43,107 nucleotides of DNA from CAZADH01 sp964483805. Its GTDB lineage: Bacteria; Muiribacteriota; Ozemobacteria; Ozemobacterales; Ozemobacteraceae. Numbering within the stretch: position 1 is the stretch's first letter; each line of letters opens with the position of its first letter. A program made the position numbers and the translations under genes. Location of the stretch: NCBI GenBank assembly GCA_964483805.1, contig CAZADH010000015.1, positions 1 through 43,107 on the forward strand, written 5' to 3'. Positions 16,690 through 23,341 of the stretch are shown here, in pieces. The notes under the pieces were generated by a model. It did not search any database, had not been told where the DNA came from, and worked only from the letters and a program-made list of their open reading frames with translations.

Positions 16690-18123
16690 ATGAATCGTAA
16701 GTCTTTGTTCTTGATTGTGAGTTTGGCAGTTGTTTTGGCCGTGCCGGTTTTGATGACCGGTTGTCGTCTCGGCGGTGATTACGACACGTCGAGCCCCGCG
16801 GTGGCCGCACCGACCACTGCCGCGATCAACGGCAACATCGTTCTCCCCGCCGGCGTTCAGGGTAACGTTCGTGGTGCCGCCCTCAACAACACTGATCTCA
16901 AGATCCGCGCTCGCCATGTTTCGACTGGCGTCCTCTACTCTGGTACCATCACCAACACGACGACGTTGGCTTACACCGTTTCGGTTCCGCTCGGCACCAA
17001 CTACGTCATCGAAGCTTACACCGACAACCGCGGCGTCATCGTCGAGACCTTCATTCAGACGGTCGTCACCACCGTCGTTGCTCGCATCGACGAAGTCACC
17101 ACCGTTGTTTCGCAGATCGTTCGCACCAATTTGACCACCTTGCAGCCCAGCCAATTGGCTGCCTACTTGCTCTTCAACGATGTTACCAATCGCACGAACG
17201 CAACGTATCTCGCTTCGTTCACCGCGTTCCAGACCCAGTTCGTTCAGCCGTTCACGGTTAACTGGCTGACCTCGGCGACGAACACTGCTGCGATCACCAA
17301 CTACACCTCGACCACGATCACGACCCAGACCGTCACCACGTTCACCACGAACACGATCGGCACTGGCGTGAACACTGGCACGACCACCGGCACTGGCACC
17401 GGCACTGGCACCGGCACTGGCACCGGCACTGGCACCCAGACCACTGGTACGGGTTCGGGTACCGGCACTGCGGTTGCTACCAGCACTGCAATCACATTCA
17501 ACCCTGCGATTACTATCTCCAGCACCTGTGTTTTCCGCGTGGCCAGTCTCCCGACTGGTTTCGATGCCACCACCATTGAGTTGACTGCTACCGTCGATGG
17601 TGTCGTCCGCACTTGGGCCTATGATGCGGCGTTGTCGTCGACGTTCCCGACTCTTGGCTACAAGAGTGGTCAGTCTGACTTCTTCGACAAAACCATGAGC
17701 GCAGCAACCATCAACAAGGTTCTGGCCAACGGCGTGACGATCACCGCCCGCCAAGATGGCGCCCAGGTCGGTTCGCCGTTCGTGGTTGTTGTTCAGGCCG
17801 CGCCGAGCGCTGGTTCGAACAACGTTCAGTTCACGACTGCGCTGACGATCTCCAGCACTGCGGTCATTCGTCTCACTGGTCTTCCGACGGGTTTTGCCGT
17901 AACCACGCTTGAAGTCACCAGCACGATCGATGGCCAAACCCGTACGTGGGCCTACGACGCCGCTCTGTCGTCCACGTATCCGACGCTTGGTTACAAGGCC
18001 GGTCAGTCTGATTTCTTTGACAAATCGATGGCCGCTCTGACCTTCAACACCACAATCCCGGGCAACACGACCGTAAGTGTCCGCCAGGACGGTGCTGAAG
18101 TGGGAAGCAAGCTGATCCAGTAA
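16690..18123 (+). CDS. Thr-rich surface lipoprotein with tandem C-terminal domains
   Basis: A 477-residue protein. The signal peptide ends in a lipobox, VLMTGC. Residues ~40-110 look like a beta-sandwich (GNIVLPAGVQGNVRGAAL), then a Thr/Asn-rich stretch. At about residues 234-249 a (Gly-Thr)8 linker is encoded by a perfect 12-bp tandem repeat. The last ~210 residues are two similar domains of about 100 residues, about 110 apart, sharing TWAYDAALSS, PTLGY and GQSDFFDK. Many codons end in T or C with few rare ones, suggesting strong expression. The first of three surface genes in a row. The family is not recognised; a cell-surface filament or adhesion role is only a guess. Confidence 0.7.
   Translation: MNRKSLFLIVSLAVVLAVPVLMTGCRLGGDYDTSSPAVAAPTTAAINGNIVLPAGVQGNVRGAALNNTDLKIRARHVSTGVLYSGTITNTTTLAYTVSVPLGTNYVIEAYTDNRGVIVETFIQTVVTTVVARIDEVTTVVSQIVRTNLTTLQPSQLAAYLLFNDVTNRTNATYLASFTAFQTQFVQPFTVNWLTSATNTAAITNYTSTTITTQTVTTFTTNTIGTGVNTGTTTGTGTGTGTGTGTGTGTQTTGTGSGTGTAVATSTAITFNPAITISSTCVFRVASLPTGFDATTIELTATVDGVVRTWAYDAALSSTFPTLGYKSGQSDFFDKTMSAATINKVLANGVTITARQDGAQVGSPFVVVVQAAPSAGSNNVQFTTALTISSTAVIRLTGLPTGFAVTTLEVTSTIDGQTRTWAYDAALSSTYPTLGYKAGQSDFFDKSMAALTFNTTIPGNTTVSVRQDGAEVGSKLIQ
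17389..17436 (+). repeat. 12-bp coding tandem repeat, 4 perfect copies
   Basis: The unit GGCACTGGCACC is repeated four times without change and encodes Gly-Thr-Gly-Thr. Such a perfect repeat can expand or contract by slippage in steps of 4 residues without changing frame. Confidence 0.9.
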
Positions 18124-18137
18124 GTTGTTTTCGTGTT

Positions 18138-18181
18138 CCGCTGCAGCGCGGCGACTGTTTGGCTGCGCTGCAGCGGCTTTT
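18138..18181 (+). terminator. Hairpin terminator after the Thr-rich lipoprotein
   Basis: A perfect 12-bp stem (CCGCTGCAGCGC at 18138-18149 with GCGCTGCAGCGG at 18165-18176), a 15-nt loop, then CTTTT. It begins 15 bp after the stop. The T run is short, so some read-through into the next gene is possible. Confidence 0.65.
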
Positions 18182-18225
18182 CAGCAGATCACGGGACTAA
18201 AACTGTCACGAGGAGGATGGATTTA

Positions 18226-18750
18226 ATGAAGCGTTCTATCGGGAAGATGGTGCTGGCTGTTGTTCTTTTGGCGGCGTGTGGCGTGGCGTTTGCCGTCGCC
18301 ACCCAGTGGGGCAATTTTGACAAGAATACTTCGGTCAATACAAACGATTACGTTTACCTGAAAGCTTATGTTGAGTTGGTCGCCGCCGAGGCTCCTTTGA
18401 CTGCAGCCAATTTGGCCCAACGTGCCAACACGATCAAATCATCGATTTCGGCCACGAATACGAACATCGACGTTCCGGCTGCCGGTGACGCTGATTTTGA
18501 CAAAAACACTAACGTCAACACCAACGATTATGTGTATCTGAAAGCGTATGTCGAGCTGGTTGCCGCTGAGGCTCCGCTGACCGCGGCTAATCTGGCCCAG
18601 CGCGCCAACACGATCAAGTCGTCGATTTCGGCGACGAACACGAATCTCAATGTTCCTGGTACGGCTACAAGTGGTGGCACCACGACTGGCACGACCACCG
18701 GCACCGCTTCCGGCACTGCCGTCACCATCGACATCCAGACCCAGGAGTAA
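18226..18750 (+). CDS. Small secreted protein with two dockerin-like repeats
   Basis: A 174-residue protein from ATG 18226, 9 nt after AGGAGG. The ATG at 18217 touches that site and is less likely. The signal peptide contains LLAAC at residue 18 (possible lipobox) and AFA at 21-23 (possible signal peptidase I site). Two 50-residue repeats (residues 31-80 and 91-140, period 60) differ by one amino acid. Each has FDKNT-x-VNTND-Y-V-Y-L-K-A-Y-V, which resembles a type I dockerin F-hand with two loop residues missing. The tail is Gly/Thr-rich, like the linker of the preceding protein. Ca2+-dependent binding is inferred, not shown. Confidence 0.75.
   Translation: MKRSIGKMVLAVVLLAACGVAFAVATQWGNFDKNTSVNTNDYVYLKAYVELVAAEAPLTAANLAQRANTIKSSISATNTNIDVPAAGDADFDKNTNVNTNDYVYLKAYVELVAAEAPLTAANLAQRANTIKSSISATNTNLNVPGTATSGGTTTGTTTGTASGTAVTIDIQTQE
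18316..18645 (+). repeat. 180-bp direct duplication encoding the two dockerin-like repeats
   Basis: Copy 1 is 18316-18465 and copy 2 is 18496-18645, 50 codons each. By my count about half the codons differ synonymously while only one residue differs (Ser36 versus Asn96). Confidence 0.85.
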
Positions 18751-18771
18751 TCCTGTTTCGGGATTTGGTGG

Positions 18772-18800
18772 TTCCAATTCGATTTGCGTAGTGTTATAAT
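18772..18800 (+). promoter_or_regulatory. Promoter of the DUF2135 lipoprotein gene
   Basis: A perfect TATAAT (18795-18800) with extended TGT and a weak -35 TTCCAA (18772-18777) at 17 bp. The predicted start is about 18807, inside the hairpin that follows, giving a leader of about 50 nt. Confidence 0.6.
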
Positions 18801-18802
18801 CG

Positions 18803-18839
18803 ACTCACCAGTCCGTTGTATGGGCTGGTGAGTTCTTTC
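18803..18839 (+). terminator. Terminator-like hairpin just downstream of a promoter
   Basis: A 12-bp stem with one G-T pair (18803-18814 with 18822-18833), a 7-nt loop and the tail TCTTTCC. It could end transcripts of the small secreted gene or act as a 5' stem-loop on the next mRNA. The weak T run argues against strong termination. Confidence 0.5.
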
Positions 18840-18859
18840 CGAAGATCTAGGAGGATCCA

Positions 18860-21532
18860 GTGAAATTCAGGTTCGTTTATGTGCTCGCCGGTTTGTTGTT
18901 GATCGGCTCTTTCGCGTTCACGGGTTGTTTGTTCAACTCTTTTGACAGCGGCGCCCAGTCAGCCATCAGCCAGGCGAGCAACACGCCGGCCCCGACGGCG
19001 CGCGTTCGCTTCAACCTGATGATGACCGAGGACGCCTCGGCCAACTACAAACCCCGCTATTCGCTCATGCCGAATCGCAAAGCGAATGCGACTGTGCGTT
19101 TCCGCCTGGTCGGGATCCAGGTTGGCACCAACGCCACCACGGCTTCGACCCCTGCGACGGTTTCTGAGCAGGTGGTCAACATCAGCAGTGGCACCGCTGA
19201 AGGCGAACTGACGGTTCCGGCCGTTCCGGCCGTCGGCCAGGCTCAGATCAACGGCGGCAGTCTCGACGGTTTCACCGATCTGCACGGCGGCACCGACCTT
19301 CACCCCGGCGACAACGTCATGAACATCAGCCCGGCCGGTACCGGCATGCCGCAAGATCGCCTTGCCGCTGCGCTCGAGGCCTCTGTGGCGGTTGCGTCTC
19401 CGACGATGCGCGCGGCCTGTACCAACAACAACCTGGCTGCGATTGCTGAGCGCGCCTGCAACAACGTCGACCGCAACGCGGTTGCTCCGCAGGCCGACGC
19501 CCTCAACGGCATGATCGCCGAGCTGCGCCCGAGCACCTTCGTGCAGATGCGCATCAGCCCTGAAGGCAACAAGCTCATGGGTTACGACGGTCCGGAGTTC
19601 CCCGGCATCGTCAGCAACCTGCTCTGGCAGACCACCAACCAGACGTTCTGGGGTGCCACGGCGACCAACCCGTTGGTCTACTTGCCCTCGACCGATCGCA
19701 TGGCCTTCACTCAGATTCTGCGCCAGGGTCTCGACGGCACGGGTTATGTGGCTTGTCAACACGACATCCTCTATCCGTTCGCCATCGCCCGCGTCAACAC
19801 CGACAGCCCGACCGCCAGCGGCACGCGCATCAATTTCGTGCGCAACCCCGGCATGTGCATGGCCACCCTGGTCATGCCCGACAACTCGGTCATCGCCGGT
19901 GGTATGAACAACGACACCCTGTCTCCGGTCATCTTCCGCTGGGACGGCAAGTCCGATGCGAAGTTGAAGAACGCTCAGACCGGCGACAACGACACCAACT
20001 TGGTGTGGGTGAAGTACTTCAGCAGCGGCGTCGAGACGGCCAAGCAACTGATTCAACGCGACCAGACCCCGTTGAACATGCCGGTCACCCGTGCCGAGCC
20101 GAACGCCGGTGTCGTGGCTGTTCAATGGGACGGCGCGGTCACCACCGCGAACCCCTACGGCAACCTGCTGATCTCCGTGCGCGATGCGGCCGCCCGCCGT
20201 TACCGCATCTTCCGCTTGAAGCCGAACACCGGTGATCTCGCCGACGGTTACGAGCCCCCGCCGCCCGCCAGCCTGCCGGTCGAAATCAAGGGCACCATCG
20301 AGGGCGTCGTTCGCAAGGCCTCCGACAACAGCCCGATGGCTGGTGTGTCGGTCGTCATGTATCGCGTCGCCGCCGACAACACGGTCACCCGCGTCAGCGG
20401 CCAGAACACCGTTGCCTCGAGTTCGATCGCCCGTCCGACCTACGTCGTTGGTGACAAAACCACCGATACGGCCGGCTTCTATCGCGTGACCCTGCCGGTT
20501 CTCGCCGCGTCCGAGAGCTATATGCTGGCCTACAGCATGACTGGCTACAATCCGGCGACCATGAGCAGCGTCATCGTCCGCGCCAACGAAACAAATACGG
20601 TTGAGCCGGTGTTGCTGACACCCGTGGCTGCCCCGGCCGGCAACATCACTGGCGTGATCACCAACGCGCTGACTGGTGGCGTCGCCTCCGACGTCACGGT
20701 CAATATCTTCCGCGGCCTGAACACGACGACGGGCACCGTGGTCACGACTGCCGTCACGACCAACACCAGCGGCGCCTACACGTTCAACGGTCTCGAGGCT
20801 GGTCAGTACACGCTCCGCTTCAACGGCGCGATCTACGCCACCATGACCATGAACGTTACCGTTGTGAGCAATGTCACCACCACCTACAATGGCGCCATCA
20901 GCCCGGCCGTTCCCGCCGGTGACCTGCGCATTGTCATGACGTGGGGCCAGTATCCGTCCGATCTCGATTCGCATCTCTTTGGGCCGAAGCAGTTGACGGC
21001 TGAGACCACGACGGCATCGGCGACCTATGGTCGGTATCACATTGCCTACTGGCACAAGACCGAGACCGACGCGCTCAACAGCCAGAACCAACTGGCGAAC
21101 CTCGATGTCGACGACGTGACCAGCTATGGTCCCGAGACGGTCACCATCAAGGACTGGGCGAGCGGCACCTATCGCTACGTCGTGCATAACTACACCAACC
21201 GCGGTGTCTCGAACGCCTCCGATACCAATGCGATGAAGCTCGCCAACTCGACCGCCAAGGTCCGCGTCATCAGCGACGCCGGCCAGATCGCCGAGTTCAA
21301 CGTGCCGAACCGCCCCGGTGTCATCTGGAAGGTCTTCGAGATGCGCAAGATGGACGACGGTTCGTTGCAGATCATCCCGGGCAACACCAACGTCTTCGGC
21401 AGCGTTGCCGACACGCCGCAACCTGACAACACCAACTCGACTGCTACCGCTTCGTTGCGCGGTAACGTCAACACTGGTGACAGCTACGACGGCGACATCA
21501 CCTCGTTGCTGAACAACCTGCCCGAGAAGTAA
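18860..21532 (+). CDS. Large lipoprotein with carboxypeptidase-regulatory-like repeats and a DUF2135 domain
   Basis: An 890-residue protein. The start is GTG 18860, 5 nt after AGGAGG (18849-18854). The lipobox is FAFTGC. The N-terminal ~460 residues are an unrecognised beta-rich domain. Two carboxypeptidase-regulatory-like beta sandwiches follow: IEGVVRKASDNSPMAGVSVV at about 475-600 and ITGVITNALTGGVASDVTV at about 600-685. Then comes a DUF2135/YfaP-like domain with LRIVMTWGQYPSDLDSHLFG, YHIAYW and WASGTYRYVVHNYT, ending in a short acidic tail. It is probably anchored to the outer membrane or cell surface. It follows two other surface proteins. Long antisense ORFs across it are shadows. Confidence 0.8.
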   Translation: MKFRFVYVLAGLLLIGSFAFTGCLFNSFDSGAQSAISQASNTPAPTARVRFNLMMTEDASANYKPRYSLMPNRKANATVRFRLVGIQVGTNATTASTPATVSEQVVNISSGTAEGELTVPAVPAVGQAQINGGSLDGFTDLHGGTDLHPGDNVMNISPAGTGMPQDRLAAALEASVAVASPTMRAACTNNNLAAIAERACNNVDRNAVAPQADALNGMIAELRPSTFVQMRISPEGNKLMGYDGPEFPGIVSNLLWQTTNQTFWGATATNPLVYLPSTDRMAFTQILRQGLDGTGYVACQHDILYPFAIARVNTDSPTASGTRINFVRNPGMCMATLVMPDNSVIAGGMNNDTLSPVIFRWDGKSDAKLKNAQTGDNDTNLVWVKYFSSGVETAKQLIQRDQTPLNMPVTRAEPNAGVVAVQWDGAVTTANPYGNLLISVRDAAARRYRIFRLKPNTGDLADGYEPPPPASLPVEIKGTIEGVVRKASDNSPMAGVSVVMYRVAADNTVTRVSGQNTVASSSIARPTYVVGDKTTDTAGFYRVTLPVLAASESYMLAYSMTGYNPATMSSVIVRANETNTVEPVLLTPVAAPAGNITGVITNALTGGVASDVTVNIFRGLNTTTGTVVTTAVTTNTSGAYTFNGLEAGQYTLRFNGAIYATMTMNVTVVSNVTTTYNGAISPAVPAGDLRIVMTWGQYPSDLDSHLFGPKQLTAETTTASATYGRYHIAYWHKTETDALNSQNQLANLDVDDVTSYGPETVTIKDWASGTYRYVVHNYTNRGVSNASDTNAMKLANSTAKVRVISDAGQIAEFNVPNRPGVIWKVFEMRKMDDGSLQIIPGNTNVFGSVADTPQPDNTNSTATASLRGNVNTGDSYDGDITSLLNNLPEK

Positions 21533-21544
21533 TGGGCGAACCGT

Positions 21545-21563
21545 GATGGGTCGCTGACCCATC
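21545..21563 (+). other. Small hairpin before the main terminator
   Basis: GATGGGTC (21545-21552), loop GCT, GACCCATC (21556-21563): a perfect 8-bp stem without a T run, located 12 bp after the stop of the large lipoprotein gene. Confidence 0.6.
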
Positions 21564-21568
21564 GCAAC

Positions 21569-21614
21569 AAGCGCCCCCCGAAGCCACGTGCTTCGGGGGG
21601 CGCTTCGTTTGTTC
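21569..21614 (+). terminator. Strong rho-independent terminator after the large lipoprotein
   Basis: A perfect 16-bp stem (21569-21584 with 21590-21605, core GCGCCCCCCGAAGC) with a 5-nt loop, followed by CGTTTGTTC. It isolates the surface-protein genes from hicAB. Confidence 0.85.
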
Positions 21615-21632
21615 AGTGGACTGGTTGTGTGC

Positions 21633-21638
21633 TAGCAT
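21633..21638 (+). promoter_or_regulatory. Extended -10 box upstream of the hicA leader ORF
   Basis: TGCTAGCAT ends 6 nt before ATG 21645; only a weak -35 (TGTTCA at 17 bp) is visible. The predicted transcript begins at or next to the first codon of a 7-codon ORF rather than at hicA. Confidence 0.45.
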
Positions 21639-21644
21639 CTACCA

Positions 21645-21668
21645 ATGATCGGGCGGCAGAGAATCTGA
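21645..21668 (+). CDS. Possible 7-codon leader ORF upstream of hicA
   Basis: ATG to TGA encodes M-I-G-R-Q-R-I. It starts 6 nt after the -10 box, and its stop lies 3 nt before ATG of hicA. hicA itself has no clear Shine-Dalgarno site, so ribosomes finishing this ORF could re-initiate at hicA. Coding potential cannot be judged at this size. Confidence 0.35.
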   Translation: MIGRQRI

Positions 21669-21671
21669 GCA

Positions 21672-21863
21672 ATGAAATTCAGTGAGCTGGTCGCGCTCCT
21701 CGAGCGGCACGGATTTCGCTTGGTCAAAGAGAAGGGCTCGATTCGCTACTATGGAAAGGCGGGTTGGCCTAATCTCGTGCGAGTCGATTTTCACGGGAAT
21801 AAGGAAGTTCCGACTGGCACCTGTTGCTCGATCCTCAAGGACGCGGGTATCCCCAGGAGGTAG
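21672..21863 (+). CDS. hicA: HicA/YcfA-like toxin, catalytic His replaced
   Basis: A 63-residue double-stranded-RNA-binding-fold protein. KFSELVALLERHGFRLVKEKGS matches HicA, and so does the C-terminal VPTGTCCSILKDAGI. In most HicA proteins the residue after GS is the catalytic His (GSHH); here the sequence is GSIRYY, so the usual mRNA-cleaving residue is missing. It may be an inactive or altered subfamily. It is followed after 5 bp by a HicB-like gene, the normal order for the pair. Confidence 0.8.
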   Translation: MKFSELVALLERHGFRLVKEKGSIRYYGKAGWPNLVRVDFHGNKEVPTGTCCSILKDAGIPRR

Positions 21864-21868
21864 CAATC

Positions 21869-22129
21869 ATGATTGATCTTCCGTATTCGCTGGTCATTGA
21901 AGCCACCGCTGAACCTGATTTTTTCGGGTTCTATTCGCCCGATCTTCCGGGTTTCTCCGGCATCGGCCATTCCATTGAGGATTGTCTATACAAAGCCAGA
22001 TGTGGTTTTCGAGAACATGTTTTGCTACTGAAACAACAGAAACTCCCGGTTCCACGGCGTCGAATTGATCCCACAATCGTCATCCAAAACGAGCCAAAAG
22101 TCGTTCGTCGTCGCCCTCGCGCTGCCTGA
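21869..22129 (+). CDS. hicB: HicB-like antitoxin
   Basis: An 86-residue protein from ATG 21869, 6 nt after AGGAGG; an in-frame ATG at 21824 overlaps hicA and is less likely. The partial RNase H-like HicB core is clear: FFGFYSPDLPGFSGIGHSIEDC. It ends in a basic tail (VVRRRPRAA) instead of a recognisable helix-turn-helix or ribbon-helix-helix domain, so DNA binding is uncertain. It likely binds HicA; autoregulation at the 21633 promoter is plausible. Confidence 0.85.
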   Translation: MIDLPYSLVIEATAEPDFFGFYSPDLPGFSGIGHSIEDCLYKARCGFREHVLLLKQQKLPVPRRRIDPTIVIQNEPKVVRRRPRAA

Positions 22130-22188
22130 TTCGAATTGGATGCTGCGTCAACGGGGTAATTAGTGGCGTAAGCACTGGTAACACGGCG

Positions 22189-22238
22189 TGAAGAGAAACC
22201 CGCCCCGTCGGCCGGCGTATGCCAGTGACGGGGCGGGT
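22189..22238 (-). terminator. Terminator between hicB and the glycine-zipper gene
   Basis: A perfect 12-bp stem (ACCCGCCCCGTC 22198-22209, GACGGGGCGGGT 22227-22238). On the minus strand it is followed by TTCTCTTC, so it best serves the minus-strand gene; plus-strand hicB transcripts could also stop here. Confidence 0.7.
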
Positions 22239-22275
22239 CTTCGTGTAACGGTCGGTGGTGGTCCCGGCCGATTCA

Positions 22276-22296
22276 GGGGCGTTCGCGGAACGCCCC
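22276..22296. other. Perfect 9-bp hairpin downstream of the glycine-zipper gene
   Basis: GGGGCGTTC, loop GCG, GAACGCCCC, 13 bp beyond the stop of the minus-strand gene. There is no T run on either side, so it is more likely an mRNA 3' stabiliser or a repeat element than a terminator. Confidence 0.5.
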
Positions 22297-22309
22297 CGAC
22301 AGGAAATCG

Positions 22310-23059
22310 TTATTTTCCCTGGGTCGCGAGGGTCTGGTATTCCTGATACGCTTCCTGGTAGGCCTTCAGGGACGCGGCGGTCTGCTGCTGGTCGCCTTTC
22401 TGGGCGGCAACCGTATACGAATTGTATGCCGCTTGATACTTCTGCTGGGCAGCGGTCAACAGCGAATTGAAGCTCGTGGTGCTGCCACCGCGGTCCATGG
22501 CGATGCCGGCCATGCTCGAACTGCCGGAAGGCATCGGCGCCATGGTGGCGTTGTTCGAGAACGTCCCGCGGTTCGCCGAGCCGGTCCATTTGCTGACGAT
22601 GGCGCTGGTCTTGGCAAACAAGACACCGCCGGTCATCTTCGAGTCGACCTTGTAGAGCAGGTTCATGGCCATGCGACCGAGTGCTCCACCCAGCAGGGCA
22701 CCACCAACCACGCCCATGATGCCAGGCCCGAGAGCCATGGCGCCGGCCGCGGCACCACCGACAGTGGCGAGGTTCGCCAGGCTGCCCGTGGCATAACCGG
22801 TGATGATACCACCAGCGATCCAACCCAACACGCCACCGGCGAGCATGCCCAGCGGCGGGCAGAAGGCACCGCACAACGAAGCGCCAGCGATCGCACCGCC
22901 GACCTTGCCGGCGAGAACGAGCAACGGGCGCGTCGAACTCATGAAGTTGCTGAGAATTCCGGCATTCACCGTGGTAGCCGGCACGACGACCAGGCCGAAC
23001 AACAGCGAGGCCACCAACATCAAGCTGATTGAGGTCCGTTGCATTTTCATGGTCAACAT
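22310..23059 (-). CDS. Secreted glycine-zipper protein
   Basis: A 249-residue protein from ATG 23059, 7 nt after AGGAGG; the long upstream ORF lacks a ribosome site. The signal peptide (MQRTSISLMLVASLLFGLVV, cleaved near VNA|G) precedes a Gly/Ala-rich hydrophobic region at about residues 40-130 with repeated G-x3-G motifs (GGAIAGA, AGGVLGWIAGGI, GGALLGGALG). That region fits glycine-zipper segments that pack as membrane helices. The last 40 residues are Gln/Tyr-rich amphipathic helices (AYNSYTVAAQKG, SLKAYQEAYQEYQ). It may form an oligomeric membrane or envelope assembly. Function is unknown. Confidence 0.75.
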   Translation of the reverse strand: MLTMKMQRTSISLMLVASLLFGLVVVPATTVNAGILSNFMSSTRPLLVLAGKVGGAIAGASLCGAFCPPLGMLAGGVLGWIAGGIITGYATGSLANLATVGGAAAGAMALGPGIMGVVGGALLGGALGRMAMNLLYKVDSKMTGGVLFAKTSAIVSKWTGSANRGTFSNNATMAPMPSGSSSMAGIAMDRGGSTTSFNSLLTAAQQKYQAAYNSYTVAAQKGDQQQTAASLKAYQEAYQEYQTLATQGK

Positions 23060-23118
23060 AACTCGCCCTCCTGTCTTTTCTCGCATCCGCGGAGTGATTC
23101 CCGCGGTTGATTTCCTAC

Positions 23119-23149
23119 ATTGTATCTGTACCCGACCCGGGGTCCGCAA
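23119..23149 (-). promoter_or_regulatory. Possible promoter of the glycine-zipper gene
   Basis: On the minus strand TACAAT (23119-23124) is preceded at 19 bp by TTGCGG (23144-23149), an over-long spacer. The leader of about 55 nt contains a small CCGCGG hairpin before the AGGAGG site. Confidence 0.4.
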
Positions 23150-23153
23150 GTAG

Positions 23154-23175
23154 GGGGCGACCGACCGGTCGCCCC
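23154..23175. repeat. REP-like hairpin, copy 1
   Basis: GGGGCGACC, loop GACC, GGTCGCCCC: a perfect 9-bp stem. It shares the core GGGCGACC-NNCC-GGTCGCCC with the copy at 23300. Confidence 0.75.
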
Positions 23176-23240
23176 GACCGTCGATAACCCGCACAGAATC
23201 GCGCGGCTGGCCCCAGCGAATCACAGCATCTTTGCCAATG

Positions 23241-23279
23241 AAAAACCCCACCGGGGTGCGAATTGAGCTCCCGGTGGGG
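23241..23279 (-). terminator. Rho-independent terminator of PFOR
   Basis: A perfect 10-bp stem (CCCCACCGGG 23246-23255 with CCCGGTGGGG 23270-23279). On the minus strand it is followed by TTTTT (AAAAA at 23241-23245). It lies 63 bp beyond the PFOR stop. Confidence 0.9.
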
Positions 23280-23299
23280 AGTGCCGAAGTCTGCGGCCA

Positions 23300-23327
23300 G
23301 TACGGGCGACCAGCCGGTCGCCCGTAC
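23300..23327. repeat. REP-like hairpin, copy 2
   Basis: GTACGGGCGACC, loop AGCC, GGTCGCCCGTAC: a perfect 12-bp stem, 14 bp past the PFOR stop. It has the same core as copy 1 with extended arms. Confidence 0.75.
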
Positions 23328-23341
23328 GAGCTGCATGCTTA

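Noticed and set aside
16690..18750. Horizontal transfer of the Thr-rich and dockerin-like genes
   Set aside because: Their lower GC and T-ending codons differ from the neighbours, but expression-driven codon choice explains this equally well and there are no mobile-element borders.
18959..21562. An 867-codon minus-strand ORF opposite the DUF2135 lipoprotein
   Set aside because: Same composition effect. The plus-strand protein has a lipobox, ribosome site and known domains; the antisense product has none.
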